A stretch of 64,000 bases of DNA from assembly GCF_900172345.1 (NCBI RefSeq), contig NZ_FWFY01000003.1, positions 409,142 through 473,141 of the forward strand, written 5' to 3'. The notes below the pieces were generated by a model. It ran no database searches. It had not been told where the DNA came from and saw only the letters and a program-made list of their open reading frames with translations. Made by a program: the position numbers and the translations under genes. The stretch is from Limimaricola soesokkakensis. GTDB lineage: Bacteria > Pseudomonadota > Alphaproteobacteria > Rhodobacterales > Rhodobacteraceae. Positions 26,737-36,671 of the stretch are shown in pieces. Each line of letters starts with the position of its first letter. The first letter of the stretch is position 1.

Positions 26737-27194
26737 GCGTGGAAGTGCAGGCCAAGGCGGGCAAGACGCGGCTCAGGCTGTGGCTGAAGCTCCTGAAGAC
26801 TTCGAACGCGGTCGAGACGGCGCTGCGAGACCGGCTGCGCACCGAGTTCGGCACGACGCTGCCGCGCTTCGACGTAATGGCGGCGCTGGCGCGCAGCCCC
26901 GAGGGGCTGAAGATGTCCGAGTTGTCGCGTCGGCTGCGCGTGTCGAACGGCAACGTCACCGGCATCGTCGACCGGCTTGAGGTCGAGGGCCATGCCGAAC
27001 GCCACGCGGTGGCGGGCGACCGCCGCGCCATGGAGGTGCGACTGACCGGCAAGGGACGCGCGCATTTCGACACGCTTGCGACCGCGCACGAGGCCTGGGT
27101 CAACGAATTGATGGGCGCGATCACCGAAGCAGAGGCGGCGCGGATCATGGAGGATCTCGACAGCGTGGCTCGCGATCTGGAGGAGAAACGATGA
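26733..27194 (+). CDS. MarR-family regulator in the anthranilate operon
   Basis: 153 residues with a winged helix-turn-helix (about 60-105; [32 protein letters not shown], then the DRRAMEV wing). It lies inside the operon, so it is probably autoregulated. MarR proteins of aromatic-CoA pathways usually repress until an aryl-CoA ligand binds; here 2-aminobenzoyl-CoA is the natural guess. Likely target: the inverted repeat over the -35 box at 23608-23634. Confidence 0.87.
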   Translation: MSVEVQAKAGKTRLRLWLKLLKTSNAVETALRDRLRTEFGTTLPRFDVMAALARSPEGLKMSELSRRLRVSNGNVTGIVDRLEVEGHAERHAVAGDRRAMEVRLTGKGRAHFDTLATAHEAWVNELMGAITEAEAARIMEDLDSVARDLEEKR

Positions 27195-27982
27195 GCGCCC
27201 ATTTCAAGCTGGAGCGCGAGGGCGCGGTCGCCGTGGTCCGGCTCGACCGGCCCGAACGCAAGAACCCCTTCACCTTCCAGAGCTACGCCGCGCTGCGCGA
27301 CTGGTTCAGGGATCTGGTCGAGGAAGAGGAGATCCACGCCGTCGTCATTGCCCCCAATGGCGGCAATTTCAGCTCCGGCGGCGATGTCGAGGATATCATC
27401 GGGCCGCTCACAGAACTCGACATGAAGGGGCTTCTGGGCTTCACCCGGATGACCGGCGATCTGGTCAAGGCGATGCTCACCTGCGGCAAGCCGGTGATTG
27501 CCGCGGTGGATGGCGTCGCGGTCGGCGCGGGCGCGATTCTTGCCATGGCCTCGGACATCCGGCTCGCCACGCCAGAGGCCAAGACCGCCTTCCTGTTCAA
27601 TCGTGTCGGCCTCGCGGGCTGCGACATGGGGGCCTGCGCGATGCTGCCCCGGATCATCGGTCAGGGGCGGGCGGCGGAGCTGCTCTATACGGGGCGGGTG
27701 ATGAGCGCCGATGAGGGCGCCGCTTGGGGCTTCTACAACCGTCTCGTCGGCGGGCACGAGTTGGAGGCCGAGGCGCTGAAGCTGGCGCAGCGGATCGCAG
27801 CAGGCCCGCGCTTCGCCAATATGATGACTAAGACCATGCTCCTGCAGGAATGGGACATGGGGCTCGAACGCGCGATCGAGGCCGAGGCGCAGGCGCAGGC
27901 GATCTGCATGCAGACCGAGGATTTCCGCCGCGCCTACCGCGCCTTCATGGCACGCGAAAAACCCGTCTTCGAGGGGGACTGA
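27191..27982 (+). CDS. enoyl-CoA hydratase/isomerase-family protein
   Basis: 263 residues with the crotonase fold: oxyanion-hole segments [11 protein letters not shown] (about 57-67) and [13 protein letters not shown] (about 104-116). The usual first catalytic Glu seems replaced ([15 protein letters not shown]), while the second-site region (AAELLYTG) is kept. It may therefore do ring-opening hydrolysis or isomerisation rather than simple hydration. ATGA overlap with the MarR gene. Confidence 0.82.
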   Translation: MSAHFKLEREGAVAVVRLDRPERKNPFTFQSYAALRDWFRDLVEEEEIHAVVIAPNGGNFSSGGDVEDIIGPLTELDMKGLLGFTRMTGDLVKAMLTCGKPVIAAVDGVAVGAGAILAMASDIRLATPEAKTAFLFNRVGLAGCDMGACAMLPRIIGQGRAAELLYTGRVMSADEGAAWGFYNRLVGGHELEAEALKLAQRIAAGPRFANMMTKTMLLQEWDMGLERAIEAEAQAQAICMQTEDFRRAYRAFMAREKPVFEGD

Positions 27983-27983
27983 C

Positions 27984-29135
27984 ATGGCCGACAAGAGCTT
28001 CCTCGACTGGCCCTTCTTCGAGGAGCGGCACCGCGAGCTGTCCGAGGCGCTGGAACACTGGGCCGGACGACGGCTCTCGGGCATCGACCACGCCGACACC
28101 GATGCAGCCTGCCGCGATCTGGTGGCGAAGCTCGGGCAGGGCGGCTGGCTGGAGCACGCGGCCTCCGAGGACGGCAAGCTCGACGTGCGCAGCCTGTGCC
28201 TGATCCGCGAGACGCTGGCGCGGCATGACGGGCTCGCAGATTTCGCCTTCGCGATGCAGGGGCTGGGCTCGGGCGCGATCTCGTTGTTCGGCTCGGAGGC
28301 GCAGAAGGCCGAATGGCTGCCCAAGGTGCGGTCAGGCGCGGCGATCTCGGCCTTCGCGCTGACCGAGCCGCAATCCGGCTCGGACGTGGCCAACCTCGCC
28401 ATGACGGCACGGCGCGACGCCGACGGCTGGGTGCTCGACGGCGAGAAGACCTGGATCTCGAATGGCGGGATCGCCGATCTCTACGTGGTCTTCGCGCGCA
28501 CCGGGGAGGGACCGGGCGCCAAGGGGCTGTCGGCCTTCATCGTGCCCGCCGACACGCCGGGACTGCGCGTGGCCGAGCGTCTGGAGACCATCGCGCCGCA
28601 CCCGCTTGCACGGCTGGCCTTCGAAGGCGTGAGGTTGCCCCAGAGCGCGATCATCGGCGAGCCGGGGCAGGGCTTTCGCATCGCGATGTCGGTCCTCGAC
28701 GTGTTCCGCTCCACGGTCGCGGCGGCGGCGCTGGGCTTCGCGCGCCGCGCAATGGATGCCAGCCTCGACCGTGCTGCATCGCGCGAGCTGTTCGGCGCGC
28801 CGCTGTTCGAGATGCAGATGGTGCAGGGGCATATCGCCGAGATGGCGCTCGACATCGACGCGGCGGCACTGCTGACCTACCGCGCCGCCTGGACCAAGGA
28901 TAGCGGCGCGCCGCGCGTCAGCCGCGAGGCGGCGATGGCCAAGCTGTTCTCGACCGATCAGGCGCAGAAGATCATCGACGCGGCGGTGCAGATCCACGGC
29001 GGCGACGGGGTGCGGTCGGGCTCGGTGCCCGAGACACTCTACCGCGAGATCCGCGCGCTCAGGATCTACGAGGGCGCGAGCGACGTGCAGAAGATCATCA
29101 TTGCCCGCGCCGCGATGGCCGCGCACGCAGGCTAG
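27984..29135 (+). CDS. acyl-CoA dehydrogenase of the aminobenzoyl-CoA pathway
   Basis: 383 residues, normal length. Typical blocks: [14 protein letters not shown] and [11 protein letters not shown] (FAD site), [20 protein letters not shown] and [10 protein letters not shown], where Glu is the catalytic base near residue 367. A FAD enzyme passing electrons to ETF. It probably oxidises an alicyclic or ring-opened CoA ester. It begins 1 bp after the hydratase stop. Confidence 0.87.
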   Translation: MADKSFLDWPFFEERHRELSEALEHWAGRRLSGIDHADTDAACRDLVAKLGQGGWLEHAASEDGKLDVRSLCLIRETLARHDGLADFAFAMQGLGSGAISLFGSEAQKAEWLPKVRSGAAISAFALTEPQSGSDVANLAMTARRDADGWVLDGEKTWISNGGIADLYVVFARTGEGPGAKGLSAFIVPADTPGLRVAERLETIAPHPLARLAFEGVRLPQSAIIGEPGQGFRIAMSVLDVFRSTVAAAALGFARRAMDASLDRAASRELFGAPLFEMQMVQGHIAEMALDIDAAALLTYRAAWTKDSGAPRVSREAAMAKLFSTDQAQKIIDAAVQIHGGDGVRSGSVPETLYREIRALRIYEGASDVQKIIIARAAMAAHAG

Positions 29136-29200
29136 GGCAGGGACCGCGCCGCCGGGGAAGGGGAGAGCCCCGGCGTTGCGGATCAGGGGAGGAAAGACAG

Positions 29201-30823
29201 ATGCTGGGACCGACCGCGCATGAGGACAGCTTCTCGCGCGACAACCTGCCGCCGATGGATCAGTGGCCGGAGCTTCTGCTCGACGGCTTCGACTACCCCG
29301 AGCGGCTCAACGCCGGGGTCGAGCTGTGCGACCGGCTGGTCGAAAAGGGCTTCGGGGATCATACCGCGCTGATCGGCAATGGCCGCCGCCGCAGCTACAA
29401 GGAGCTGATGGACTGGACCAACCGCATCGCGCGGGTGCTGGTCGAGGATTACCACGTGAAGCCCGGCAACCGGGTGCTGATCCGCTCGGCCAATAACCCG
29501 GCGATGGTCGCCTGCTGGCTGGCCGCGACCAAGGCGGGGGCGGTGGTGGTCAACACTATGCCGATGCTGCGTGCGGGCGAGCTGTGCAAGATCGTCGACA
29601 AGGCCGAGGTCAGCCTCGCGCTGTGCGACACGCGGCTGATGGACGAGATGGTGGCCTGCGCCAAGCAGAGCCCGCATCTGGCCAAGGTCGTGGGTTTTGA
29701 TGGCACCGCCAACCACGACGCCGAACTCGACCGCGCCGCGCTCGACAAGCCGGTGACCTTCGAGGCGGTGCAGACAGGGCGCGACGACGTGGCACTATTG
29801 GGTTTCACCTCCGGCTCGACCGGCGTGCCGAAGGCGACGATGCATTTTCACCGCGACATCCTGATCATCGCGGACGGCTATGCCAGGGAGGTTCTCGGCG
29901 TGACGCCGGACGACGTCTTCGTCGGCTCGCCACCCTTGGCCTTCACCTTCGGCCTGGGCGGGCTCGCGGTGTTCCCGCTACGCTTCGGGGCGGCGGCGAC
30001 GCTTCTGGAGACGGCGTCGCCGCCCAACATGATCGAGATCATCGAGAAGTACCGCGCCACCGTCTGCTTCACCGCCCCCACCGCCTACCGCGCCATGCTG
30101 CGCGCGATGGAGGAGGGGGCCGACCTTTCATCGCTGCGCTGCGCCGTCTCGGCGGGCGAGACGCTGCCCGCGCCGGTCTATCACGAGTGGATGGAGAAGA
30201 CCGGCAAGCCGATGCTCGACGGCATCGGCGCGACCGAGCTTCTGCACATCTTCATCACCAACCGGCTCGACGACAGCCATCCCGGCTGCACTGGGCGGCC
30301 GGTCACCGGCTATGTCGCGAAGGTGGTGGATGACCAGATGAACGAGGTGCCAAGCGGCACGGTCGGGCAGCTCGCGGTCAAGGGGCCCACGGGTTGCCGC
30401 TACCTCGCCGACGAGCGGCAGCGCGACTATGTCCGTGACGGCTGGAACCTTACCGGAGACGCCTTCGTGCAGGACGAGGACGGGCGTTTCCACTTCGCCG
30501 CGCGTTCGGACGACATCATCCTCTCGGCGGGTTACAACATCGCGGCGCCCGAGGTCGAGGCGGCGCTGCTGTCGCATGACGCGGTCGTCGAATGCGCGGT
30601 GGTGGCTCATCCCGATCCGGAGCGCGGGCAGGTGGTGCAGGCGCATGTCGTGCTGGCCGAGGGGCAGGAGCCCTGCGAGGCGATGGTCAAGCTGCTGCAG
30701 GATCACGTGAAGACGCAGATCGCGCCCTACAAGTATCCGCGCTCCATCGTCTTCCGGGGCGCACTGCCCAAGACGGAGAGCGGCAAGATCCAGAGGTTCC
30801 GGCTGCGCGAGGGATCGAAGTGA
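29201..30823 (+). CDS. 2-aminobenzoate-CoA ligase
   Basis: 540 residues, benzoate-CoA-ligase type of the AMP-forming superfamily. The AMP loop [10 protein letters not shown] (202-211), GATELLHIF (acyl/adenylate site) and the catalytic Lys in TESGKIQRF near the C-terminus are visible. It activates anthranilate to 2-aminobenzoyl-CoA, the entry step before the fused monooxygenase/reductase. GGGAGG lies before the ATG. The gene overlaps kynA by 4 bp (GTGA). Benzoate-type side activity cannot be excluded. Confidence 0.87.
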   Translation: MLGPTAHEDSFSRDNLPPMDQWPELLLDGFDYPERLNAGVELCDRLVEKGFGDHTALIGNGRRRSYKELMDWTNRIARVLVEDYHVKPGNRVLIRSANNPAMVACWLAATKAGAVVVNTMPMLRAGELCKIVDKAEVSLALCDTRLMDEMVACAKQSPHLAKVVGFDGTANHDAELDRAALDKPVTFEAVQTGRDDVALLGFTSGSTGVPKATMHFHRDILIIADGYAREVLGVTPDDVFVGSPPLAFTFGLGGLAVFPLRFGAAATLLETASPPNMIEIIEKYRATVCFTAPTAYRAMLRAMEEGADLSSLRCAVSAGETLPAPVYHEWMEKTGKPMLDGIGATELLHIFITNRLDDSHPGCTGRPVTGYVAKVVDDQMNEVPSGTVGQLAVKGPTGCRYLADERQRDYVRDGWNLTGDAFVQDEDGRFHFAARSDDIILSAGYNIAAPEVEAALLSHDAVVECAVVAHPDPERGQVVQAHVVLAEGQEPCEAMVKLLQDHVKTQIAPYKYPRSIVFRGALPKTESGKIQRFRLREGSK

Positions 30824-31611
30824 CCGACGATCCCGTCATGCGGTTCGAAGGCAAGATGTCCTACACGGACTATCTGGGCCTCGACGCGGTGCTGACCGCG
30901 CAGCATCCGCGCACCCAAGAGCATGACGAGATGCTGTTCATCGTGCAGCATCAGGTGACCGAGCTGTGGATGCGGCTGGCGTTGCACGAGCTGGACGCGG
31001 CACGTACCGCCATCGCGGAGGATCGGCTGCGCCCGGCCTTCAAGATGCTGACCCGCGTGGCGCGGATCTTCGAGCAGATGAACGCCGCATGGGACGTGCT
31101 CAGGACCATGACGCCGAGCGAATACACCCGCTACCGCGACGCACTGGGGCAGTCCTCGGGCTTCCAGTCCTGGCAGTACCGGCTGATCGAGTTCACGGTG
31201 GGCAACCGCAACGAGGCGATGATCGGCCCGCATCAGCATCGTCCCGACATCGTGGAGCGGCTGCGCGCCGAGTTGGCACGGCCGAGCCTCTACGACACCG
31301 CCATCGGCTGCCTGGCCCGCGCCGGCTTCGACGTGCCGGAACAGGCCGCGCATCCCGACGACCGCATCATGGCCGCCTGGACGGAGGTCTACCGCGATCC
31401 CGAGACGCATTGGCCGCTCTACGAGCTGGCCGAGAAACTCGTCGATTTCGAGGACTACTTCCGCCGCTGGCGCTTCAACCACGTCACCACGGTGGAGCGC
31501 GTCATCGGCTTCAAGCGCGGGACAGGGGGCACGGGGGGCGTCAGCTACCTCAAGCGGATGCTCGAAATCGAACTCTTTCCAGAGCTTTGGCACTTGCGTA
31601 CCAATCTATGA
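30820..31611 (+). CDS. kynA: tryptophan 2,3-dioxygenase
   Basis: 263 residues from GTG 30820 (GAGGG 6 bp upstream); ATG 30838 is an alternative. Haem enzyme opening the indole ring to N-formylkynurenine. Hallmarks: [11 protein letters not shown] (H44 near substrate), [10 protein letters not shown] (112-121), axial haem ligand H221 in [13 protein letters not shown], and the GTGGTGG loop (234-240). It links tryptophan to anthranilate, but the next two enzymes (formamidase kynB, kynureninase kynU) are not in this operon or window. Confidence 0.95.
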   Translation: MTDDPVMRFEGKMSYTDYLGLDAVLTAQHPRTQEHDEMLFIVQHQVTELWMRLALHELDAARTAIAEDRLRPAFKMLTRVARIFEQMNAAWDVLRTMTPSEYTRYRDALGQSSGFQSWQYRLIEFTVGNRNEAMIGPHQHRPDIVERLRAELARPSLYDTAIGCLARAGFDVPEQAAHPDDRIMAAWTEVYRDPETHWPLYELAEKLVDFEDYFRRWRFNHVTTVERVIGFKRGTGGTGGVSYLKRMLEIELFPELWHLRTNL

Positions 31612-31646
31612 CCGGCAGCAAGACCGGCATTCACAGGGAGACGAGA

Positions 31647-32783
31647 ATGACCAGATACCTGACGACGACCGCCTTGGCGCTGTCGATGATCGGCGGTGCG
31701 GCGATGGCCGAACCGGTCAAGGTCGGCATGATCACCACGCTCTCGGGCGGTGGCGCCAGCCTCGGCATCGACACCCGCGACGGCTTCATGCTCGCGGTCG
31801 AGGAGGCGGGCAACCCGGAGCTGGAGGTCGTCATCGAGGACGACCAGCAAAAGCCCGAGATCGCGGTGCAGCTGTCCGACAAGATGATCCAGTCCGAGGA
31901 TGTCGACGTGCTGACCGGCATCGTCTGGTCGAACCTCGCCATGGCGGTGGTGCCCGGCGCCACGCGGCAGGGTAAGTTCTACCTGTCGACCAACGCCGCG
32001 CCGTCGCAGCTCGCCGGCAAGGGCTGCCACGAGAATTACTTCTCGGTGAGCTACCAGAACGACAACCTGCACGAAGCGGCCGGCGCCTACGCCACCAACG
32101 AAGGCTTCGGGACCATGTTCATCATGGCGCCGAACTATCCCGCCGGTCAGGACAGCCTCTCGGGCTTCAAGCGTTTCTACGAGGGCGAGGTTGCGAGCGA
32201 GGTCTACACCCAGCTCGGCCAGACCGACTATGCCGCCGAGATCGCGCAGATCCGCGACAGCGGCGCCGACGGGCTGTTCTTCTTCCTGCCGGGCGGCATG
32301 GGGATCTCCTTCATGAAGCAATGGGCCGAGGCGGGCATCGACATGCCGGTCGTGGGGCCGGCCTTCTCCTTCAGCCAGGATATCCTGCCCGCCATCGGCG
32401 ACGCGGCGATCGGGGTGAAGAACACCGCCCAGTGGTCAAAGGACATCGACAACGAGGCCAACGCGCATTTCGTCGAGGCCTTCGAGGCGAAGTACGACCG
32501 TCTGCCGTCGCTCTACGCGGCGCAGGGCTACGACACGGCGCGGCTGCTGCTCTCGGCGATGGAGACGGCCGATATCGCGGATGCCGACGCCTTCCGCGAG
32601 GCGCTGCGGGCCGCCGATTTCGATAGCGTGCGCGGCGATTTCGCCTTCGGCCCGAACCAGCACCCGGTGCAGGACATCTACGTGCGCGAGGTGATCTCCG
32701 AGGACGGCACGCTGACCAACAAGATCGTCGCCACGGCGATGGAGGATCGCGGCGACGCCTACGCCGAAGAGTGCAGCATGTAA
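31647..32783 (+). CDS. livK: branched-chain-type ABC transporter binding protein
   Basis: 378 residues. A signal peptide (about 1-21, ending AMA|E) precedes a type I periplasmic binding fold that starts PVKVGMITTLSGGGASLG. The family binds amino acids and aromatic acids. In this operon the ligand is likely tryptophan, kynurenine or anthranilate rather than leucine (inference). A GC-rich hairpin follows the stop. Confidence 0.88.
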   Translation: MTRYLTTTALALSMIGGAAMAEPVKVGMITTLSGGGASLGIDTRDGFMLAVEEAGNPELEVVIEDDQQKPEIAVQLSDKMIQSEDVDVLTGIVWSNLAMAVVPGATRQGKFYLSTNAAPSQLAGKGCHENYFSVSYQNDNLHEAAGAYATNEGFGTMFIMAPNYPAGQDSLSGFKRFYEGEVASEVYTQLGQTDYAAEIAQIRDSGADGLFFFLPGGMGISFMKQWAEAGIDMPVVGPAFSFSQDILPAIGDAAIGVKNTAQWSKDIDNEANAHFVEAFEAKYDRLPSLYAAQGYDTARLLLSAMETADIADADAFREALRAADFDSVRGDFAFGPNQHPVQDIYVREVISEDGTLTNKIVATAMEDRGDAYAEECSM

Positions 32784-32791
32784 GACTCCGC

Positions 32792-32816
32792 GCGGCGGGC
32801 CGTCTCGGCCCGCCGC
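32792..32816 (+). other. intercistronic hairpin after livK
   Basis: Perfect 10-bp stem GCGGCGGGCC/GGCCCGCCGC, 5-nt loop, no T-tract, between binding-protein and permease genes. Likely a 3' stabiliser giving more binding protein than permease. Confidence 0.6.
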
Positions 32817-32837
32817 ATCCCTGACGAAAGCGAACCG

Positions 32838-33758
32838 ATGTCGATGTTATTGCTGATCGAGCAGCTGCTGAACGGGCTTCAGTCCGGGTTGATGCTGTTC
32901 CTGATGGCCGCCGGTCTCACGCTGGTCTTCGGCGTGATGGGGCTGATCAACCTCGCGCATGGCTCGCTCTACATGGTCGGCGCCTTTGCCTGCGCGGGCG
33001 TGGCCGCCGCGACCGGATCGTTCTGGCTCGGCCTCGCCGCCTCGATCGCGGCGGCGGCGGCAGCGGGCGCGATCGTCGAGGTGGCGGTGATCCGCAGGCT
33101 CTATGCGCGCGACCATCTCGACCAGGTGCTCGCGACCTTCGCGCTGATCCTGATCTTCTCCGAAGGCACGCGCTGGCTCTATGGCTCGTTCCCGCTCTAT
33201 CTCAACGTGCCGCCCAGCTTGTCAGGCAGCGTGACCCTGCCGGGCGGCATCCAGTATTCGCTGTTCCGCCTCGCCATCATCGGCGCGGGGCTCGCGGTCG
33301 CGGTGGGGCTGTTCCTGCTGATCGGCAAGACCCGGATCGGCGTGCAGGTCCGCGCCGGTGAGGCCGACCGCGAGATGATCGCGGCGCTGGGCGTCGATAT
33401 CGGCCGCCTCTACACGTTGGTCTTCGCGCTCGGCGCGGCGCTGGCGGGCATGGCGGGCGCGCTGGTGGGCACGATCCAGTCGGTGCAGGTCGGCATGGGC
33501 GAGCCGGTGCTGATCCTCGCCTTCGTGGTGATCGTCATCGGCGGCATCGGCTCGATCAAGGGCGCGCTGGTCGGCGCGCTGCTGGTCGGGCTCACCGACA
33601 CGATGGGCCGGGTGCTGCTGCCATCGATCTTCGATCTCTTCATGGAGACCTCGGCGGCGACGAGCGTCGGCGCGGCGCTGGCCTCGATGGCGATCTACAT
33701 CCTCATGGCGCTGGTGCTGATCGTGAAGCCCGGCGGGTTGTTCGGAGCGCGGGCATGA
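32838..33758 (+). CDS. livH: ABC permease LivH-type
   Basis: 306 residues, about eight transmembrane helices. Family motifs: GLTLVFGVMGLINLAHGSLYMVGAF (split here across the first helices) and AFVVIVIGGIGSIKGALVGALLVG. Inner-membrane half of the uptake channel, pairing with LivM. The ATGA stop/start overlap with livM secures equal synthesis. Confidence 0.9.
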   Translation: MSMLLLIEQLLNGLQSGLMLFLMAAGLTLVFGVMGLINLAHGSLYMVGAFACAGVAAATGSFWLGLAASIAAAAAAGAIVEVAVIRRLYARDHLDQVLATFALILIFSEGTRWLYGSFPLYLNVPPSLSGSVTLPGGIQYSLFRLAIIGAGLAVAVGLFLLIGKTRIGVQVRAGEADREMIAALGVDIGRLYTLVFALGAALAGMAGALVGTIQSVQVGMGEPVLILAFVVIVIGGIGSIKGALVGALLVGLTDTMGRVLLPSIFDLFMETSAATSVGAALASMAIYILMALVLIVKPGGLFGARA

Positions 33759-34783
33759 GCGCGGCGGAGATCACGGCGGCGCCCACGGGGCGGGGAGGGC
33801 GCATGGCACGCGCGCAGATCGTCAACGCCGCGCTGGCGCTCGGGCTGATCGGTTTCGGCGTTGGCGCCTGGGCGATGGGCGAGACCTTCCTCGTGACGCT
33901 GGCGACTAAGGTGGCGATCCTCGCCATCGCTGGCGCCGGGCTGAACCTCGTGCTGGGCTTTGGCGGGCTCGTCTCCTTCGGCCACGCCGCCTATTTCGGC
34001 TTGGGCGGCTACACCGCAGGCATCCTCGCGCATCACGCGCTGAACTACACGCCGATGTTCGAATGGCCGGTGCTGTTTGAGGGCACTACCTCGATGCCGG
34101 TGATCTGGCTTGTGGCCATGGCGGTGGGCGCGCTGGCGGCGGCGGTGATCGGCGCGCTGTCCCTGCGGACCACCGGCGTCTACTTCATCATGATCACGCT
34201 CGCTTTCGGGCAGATGATCTTCTACTTCGCCATTTCCTGGCCCGCCTATGGCGGCGAGGACGGGCTGCCGATCTACGTGCGCAACGGCTTTCCGGGGCTG
34301 AACACGCTCGATCCGATCCAGTTCTTCGGTCTCGTCGTCGCGTTGCTGCTGGCGGTGCTGGGCCTGATCGCCATGCTGGCGCGCTCGCGCTTCGGCCTCG
34401 CTCTTCAGGCCGCACGGCAGAACCGGCAGCGGCTGATGGCGGTGGGCATCCGTCCTGGCGGGGTGCTGCTTGTGGCCTTCGTCATCTCGGGCGCGATCAC
34501 GGCACTGGCGGGAGCGCTCTATGCCGACCTGAACCGCTTCGTCAGCCCCTCGATGCTGTCATGGCACCTGTCGGGCGAGCTGCTGGTGTTCCTGATCCTC
34601 GGCGGCACGGGACGGCTCTTCGCGCCGCTGGCGGGCGCCGGGCTCTACATCGCGCTCGAACACCTGCTGGGCGGGGTCAGCGATCACTGGCAGTTCTTCT
34701 TCGGGCTGCTGCTTTTGGGCGTCGTGCTGTTCGCGCGCGGCGGCGTCATCGGCTTCCTCGCGGGGGGCAGGAAACATGGCTGA
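33755..34783 (+). CDS. livM: ABC permease LivM-type
   Basis: 342 residues with an N-terminal charged extension, then about nine to ten helices. LNLVLGFGGLVSFGHAAYFGLGGYTA is the family signature; the late loop LVFLILGGTGRLFAPLAGAGLYIALE contacts the ATPase. Overlaps livG by 8 bp. Confidence 0.9.
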   Translation: MSAAEITAAPTGRGGRMARAQIVNAALALGLIGFGVGAWAMGETFLVTLATKVAILAIAGAGLNLVLGFGGLVSFGHAAYFGLGGYTAGILAHHALNYTPMFEWPVLFEGTTSMPVIWLVAMAVGALAAAVIGALSLRTTGVYFIMITLAFGQMIFYFAISWPAYGGEDGLPIYVRNGFPGLNTLDPIQFFGLVVALLLAVLGLIAMLARSRFGLALQAARQNRQRLMAVGIRPGGVLLVAFVISGAITALAGALYADLNRFVSPSMLSWHLSGELLVFLILGGTGRLFAPLAGAGLYIALEHLLGGVSDHWQFFFGLLLLGVVLFARGGVIGFLAGGRKHG

Positions 34784-35525
34784 TCCGATCCTCGACATCC
34801 GCGGCCTGTCGAAGAGCTTCGGCGCGCTGAAGGCCACCGACGACGTGTCGCTCGACCTGCGCCCAGGCGAGATCCATGCGCTGATCGGGCCGAACGGGGC
34901 GGGCAAGTCGACTCTGATCAAGCAGATCTCGGGCGAGATCGCGCCGGATGCGGGCGAGATCCGGCTCGATGGGCGCAGCCTGTCGGGCGTCGACGCGGCC
35001 GGGCGGGCGCGGCTGGGCATGGCGCGCAGCTTCCAGGTGTCCTCGGTCGCCGCCGAGTTCACGGTGCTGCAGAACGTGGTCCTTGCGGCGCAGGGCGCAT
35101 CGGGGGCGACGTTCCGCTTCTTCCGCCCGGTGATGCGCGACTCCGCGCTCCTCGATCCCGCGCGCGACTGCATCGCGCAGGCGGGGCTCACGGGGCGCGA
35201 GAACGTGCCCGCGGCTGAGTTGGCGCATGGAGAGCGGCGCAAGCTCGAGATCGCGATGGCGCTGGCGCTCCGGCCGCGGCTGTTTTTGCTCGACGAGCCG
35301 ATGGCCGGGATGGGCACCGAGGGCGCGCGAGCCCTGGGCGACCTGCTCGACGGGTTGCGCCACCGCGCGCCGATCCTTCTGGTCGAGCATGACATGGATG
35401 CGGTGTTCCGGCTCTCGGACCGGGTTTCGGTGCTGGTCTATGGCCGCGTCGTCGCCACCGGCACGCCGGACGAGATCCGCGCCGACCCGGAAGTGCAGCG
35501 GGTCTATCTGGGGGAGGAGGCATGA
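34776..35525 (+). CDS. livG: ABC ATPase LivG-type
   Basis: 249 residues: Walker A GPNGAGKST (38-46), Q-loop SFQVSS, a signature region AELAHGERRKLEIAMAL in place of LSGGQ (usual for LivG), Walker B LFLLDEPMAGM and the switch His in LVEHDMD. Works with LivF on the permease pair. Confidence 0.92.
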   Translation: MADPILDIRGLSKSFGALKATDDVSLDLRPGEIHALIGPNGAGKSTLIKQISGEIAPDAGEIRLDGRSLSGVDAAGRARLGMARSFQVSSVAAEFTVLQNVVLAAQGASGATFRFFRPVMRDSALLDPARDCIAQAGLTGRENVPAAELAHGERRKLEIAMALALRPRLFLLDEPMAGMGTEGARALGDLLDGLRHRAPILLVEHDMDAVFRLSDRVSVLVYGRVVATGTPDEIRADPEVQRVYLGEEA

Positions 35526-36211
35526 GCGCGCTTCTGGAAGTCGAGGATCTCTGCGCCTCCTACGGTGCGAGCCAGGCGCTGTTCGGCGTCTCCTTCACGC
35601 TGAAGGAGGGCTGCGCGCTGGCGCTGATGGGCCGCAACGGCATGGGCAAGACCACCACCATCGCCTGCATCACACGGATGATGGCGGCGAATTCAGGTCG
35701 CATCTCCTTCGCCGGGCAGGACCTGTCGCGGCTGCCCTCGCACCGCGCGGCGCGGCTCGGCCTGGGCCTCGTGCCCGAAGGCCGTCGCGCCTTCGCCGGG
35801 CTCACGGTGCGGGAAAACCTGATGGCCGCCGCGCGGCGCGGTGAATGGACGATGGCGCGGGTCTGCGCGCTGTTCCCGCGCCTTGCCGAACGGGCCGGGC
35901 AGCGCGCCGAGACGCTGTCGGGGGGCGAGCAGCAGATGCTGGTGATCGGCCGGGCGCTGATGACCAACCCGAAGCTTCTGATCCTCGATGAGGCGACCGA
36001 AGGGCTGGCCCCGGTGGTGCGGGCCGAAATCTGGGCCGCGATCCGCGAGCTGAAGGCGCAGGGCCAGTCGATCCTCGTGGTCGACAAGTCTCTGCGTGAA
36101 CTCGCGACGGTGGCCGATGACTGCGTGGTGCTCGAGCGCGGCCGAGATGTCTGGCACGGTTCGCCCGCCGCGCTCTCGGGCGATCTCGCGCAGCAGTATT
36201 TGGGGGTGTGA
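35522..36211 (+). CDS. livF: ABC ATPase LivF-type
   Basis: 229 residues: Walker A GRNGMGKTT (37-45), signature LSGGEQQML (about 137-145) and Walker B LLILDEATEGL. The switch position reads VVDKSLRE, with Lys where His is usual, which may slow hydrolysis at one of the two sites. ATGA overlap with livG; 4 bp before the thioesterase. Confidence 0.9.
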   Translation: MSALLEVEDLCASYGASQALFGVSFTLKEGCALALMGRNGMGKTTTIACITRMMAANSGRISFAGQDLSRLPSHRAARLGLGLVPEGRRAFAGLTVRENLMAAARRGEWTMARVCALFPRLAERAGQRAETLSGGEQQMLVIGRALMTNPKLLILDEATEGLAPVVRAEIWAAIRELKAQGQSILVVDKSLRELATVADDCVVLERGRDVWHGSPAALSGDLAQQYLGV

Positions 36212-36215
36212 GGCA

Positions 36216-36671
36216 ATGGTCTTTACCACCACGCGCAAGGTGCGGTTCGAGCATTGCGACCCCGCGGGGATCGTCTTCTACCCGCGCTATTTCGAGATGC
36301 TGAACGCCTGCATCGAGGACTGGTTCGAGGAGCGTCTCGGCCGCAGCTTCGGGGCGATCCACGTCGATGGCGGCTTTGCCGTGCCGACCGCGCGCTGCGA
36401 GGTGCGCTTTACCGCACCGAGCCGGATTGGCGACCCGCTGGAGCTGCGGCTCAGGCCGCTGCGGGTCGGCCGTTCCAGTCTCGATCTGGAGATCGACATC
36501 TCCAGCAATGGCGAGGCGCGGCTGCATGCCGATTTCACGCTGGTCCATGTCGCGCAGGCGACGGGGCGGCCGGCGAGCTGGCCCGACGCGCTGCGCGGGC
36601 CGATCGAGGACGATATCGCCCGGACGGGCGCGACAGGACAGACCGAAGGAGAGGCCCCGCATGGGACATGA
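36216..36671 (+). CDS. 4-hydroxybenzoyl-CoA-type thioesterase
   Basis: 151 residues, hotdog fold. The motif HCDPAGIVFYPRYFEMLN (13-30) includes the catalytic Asp of the 4HBT family. It probably hydrolyses stalled or dead-end aryl-CoA esters (for example 2-aminobenzoyl-CoA) and so frees CoA. It overlaps the RidA-like gene by 11 bp. Confidence 0.88.
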   Translation: MVFTTTRKVRFEHCDPAGIVFYPRYFEMLNACIEDWFEERLGRSFGAIHVDGGFAVPTARCEVRFTAPSRIGDPLELRLRPLRVGRSSLDLEIDISSNGEARLHADFTLVHVAQATGRPASWPDALRGPIEDDIARTGATGQTEGEAPHGT

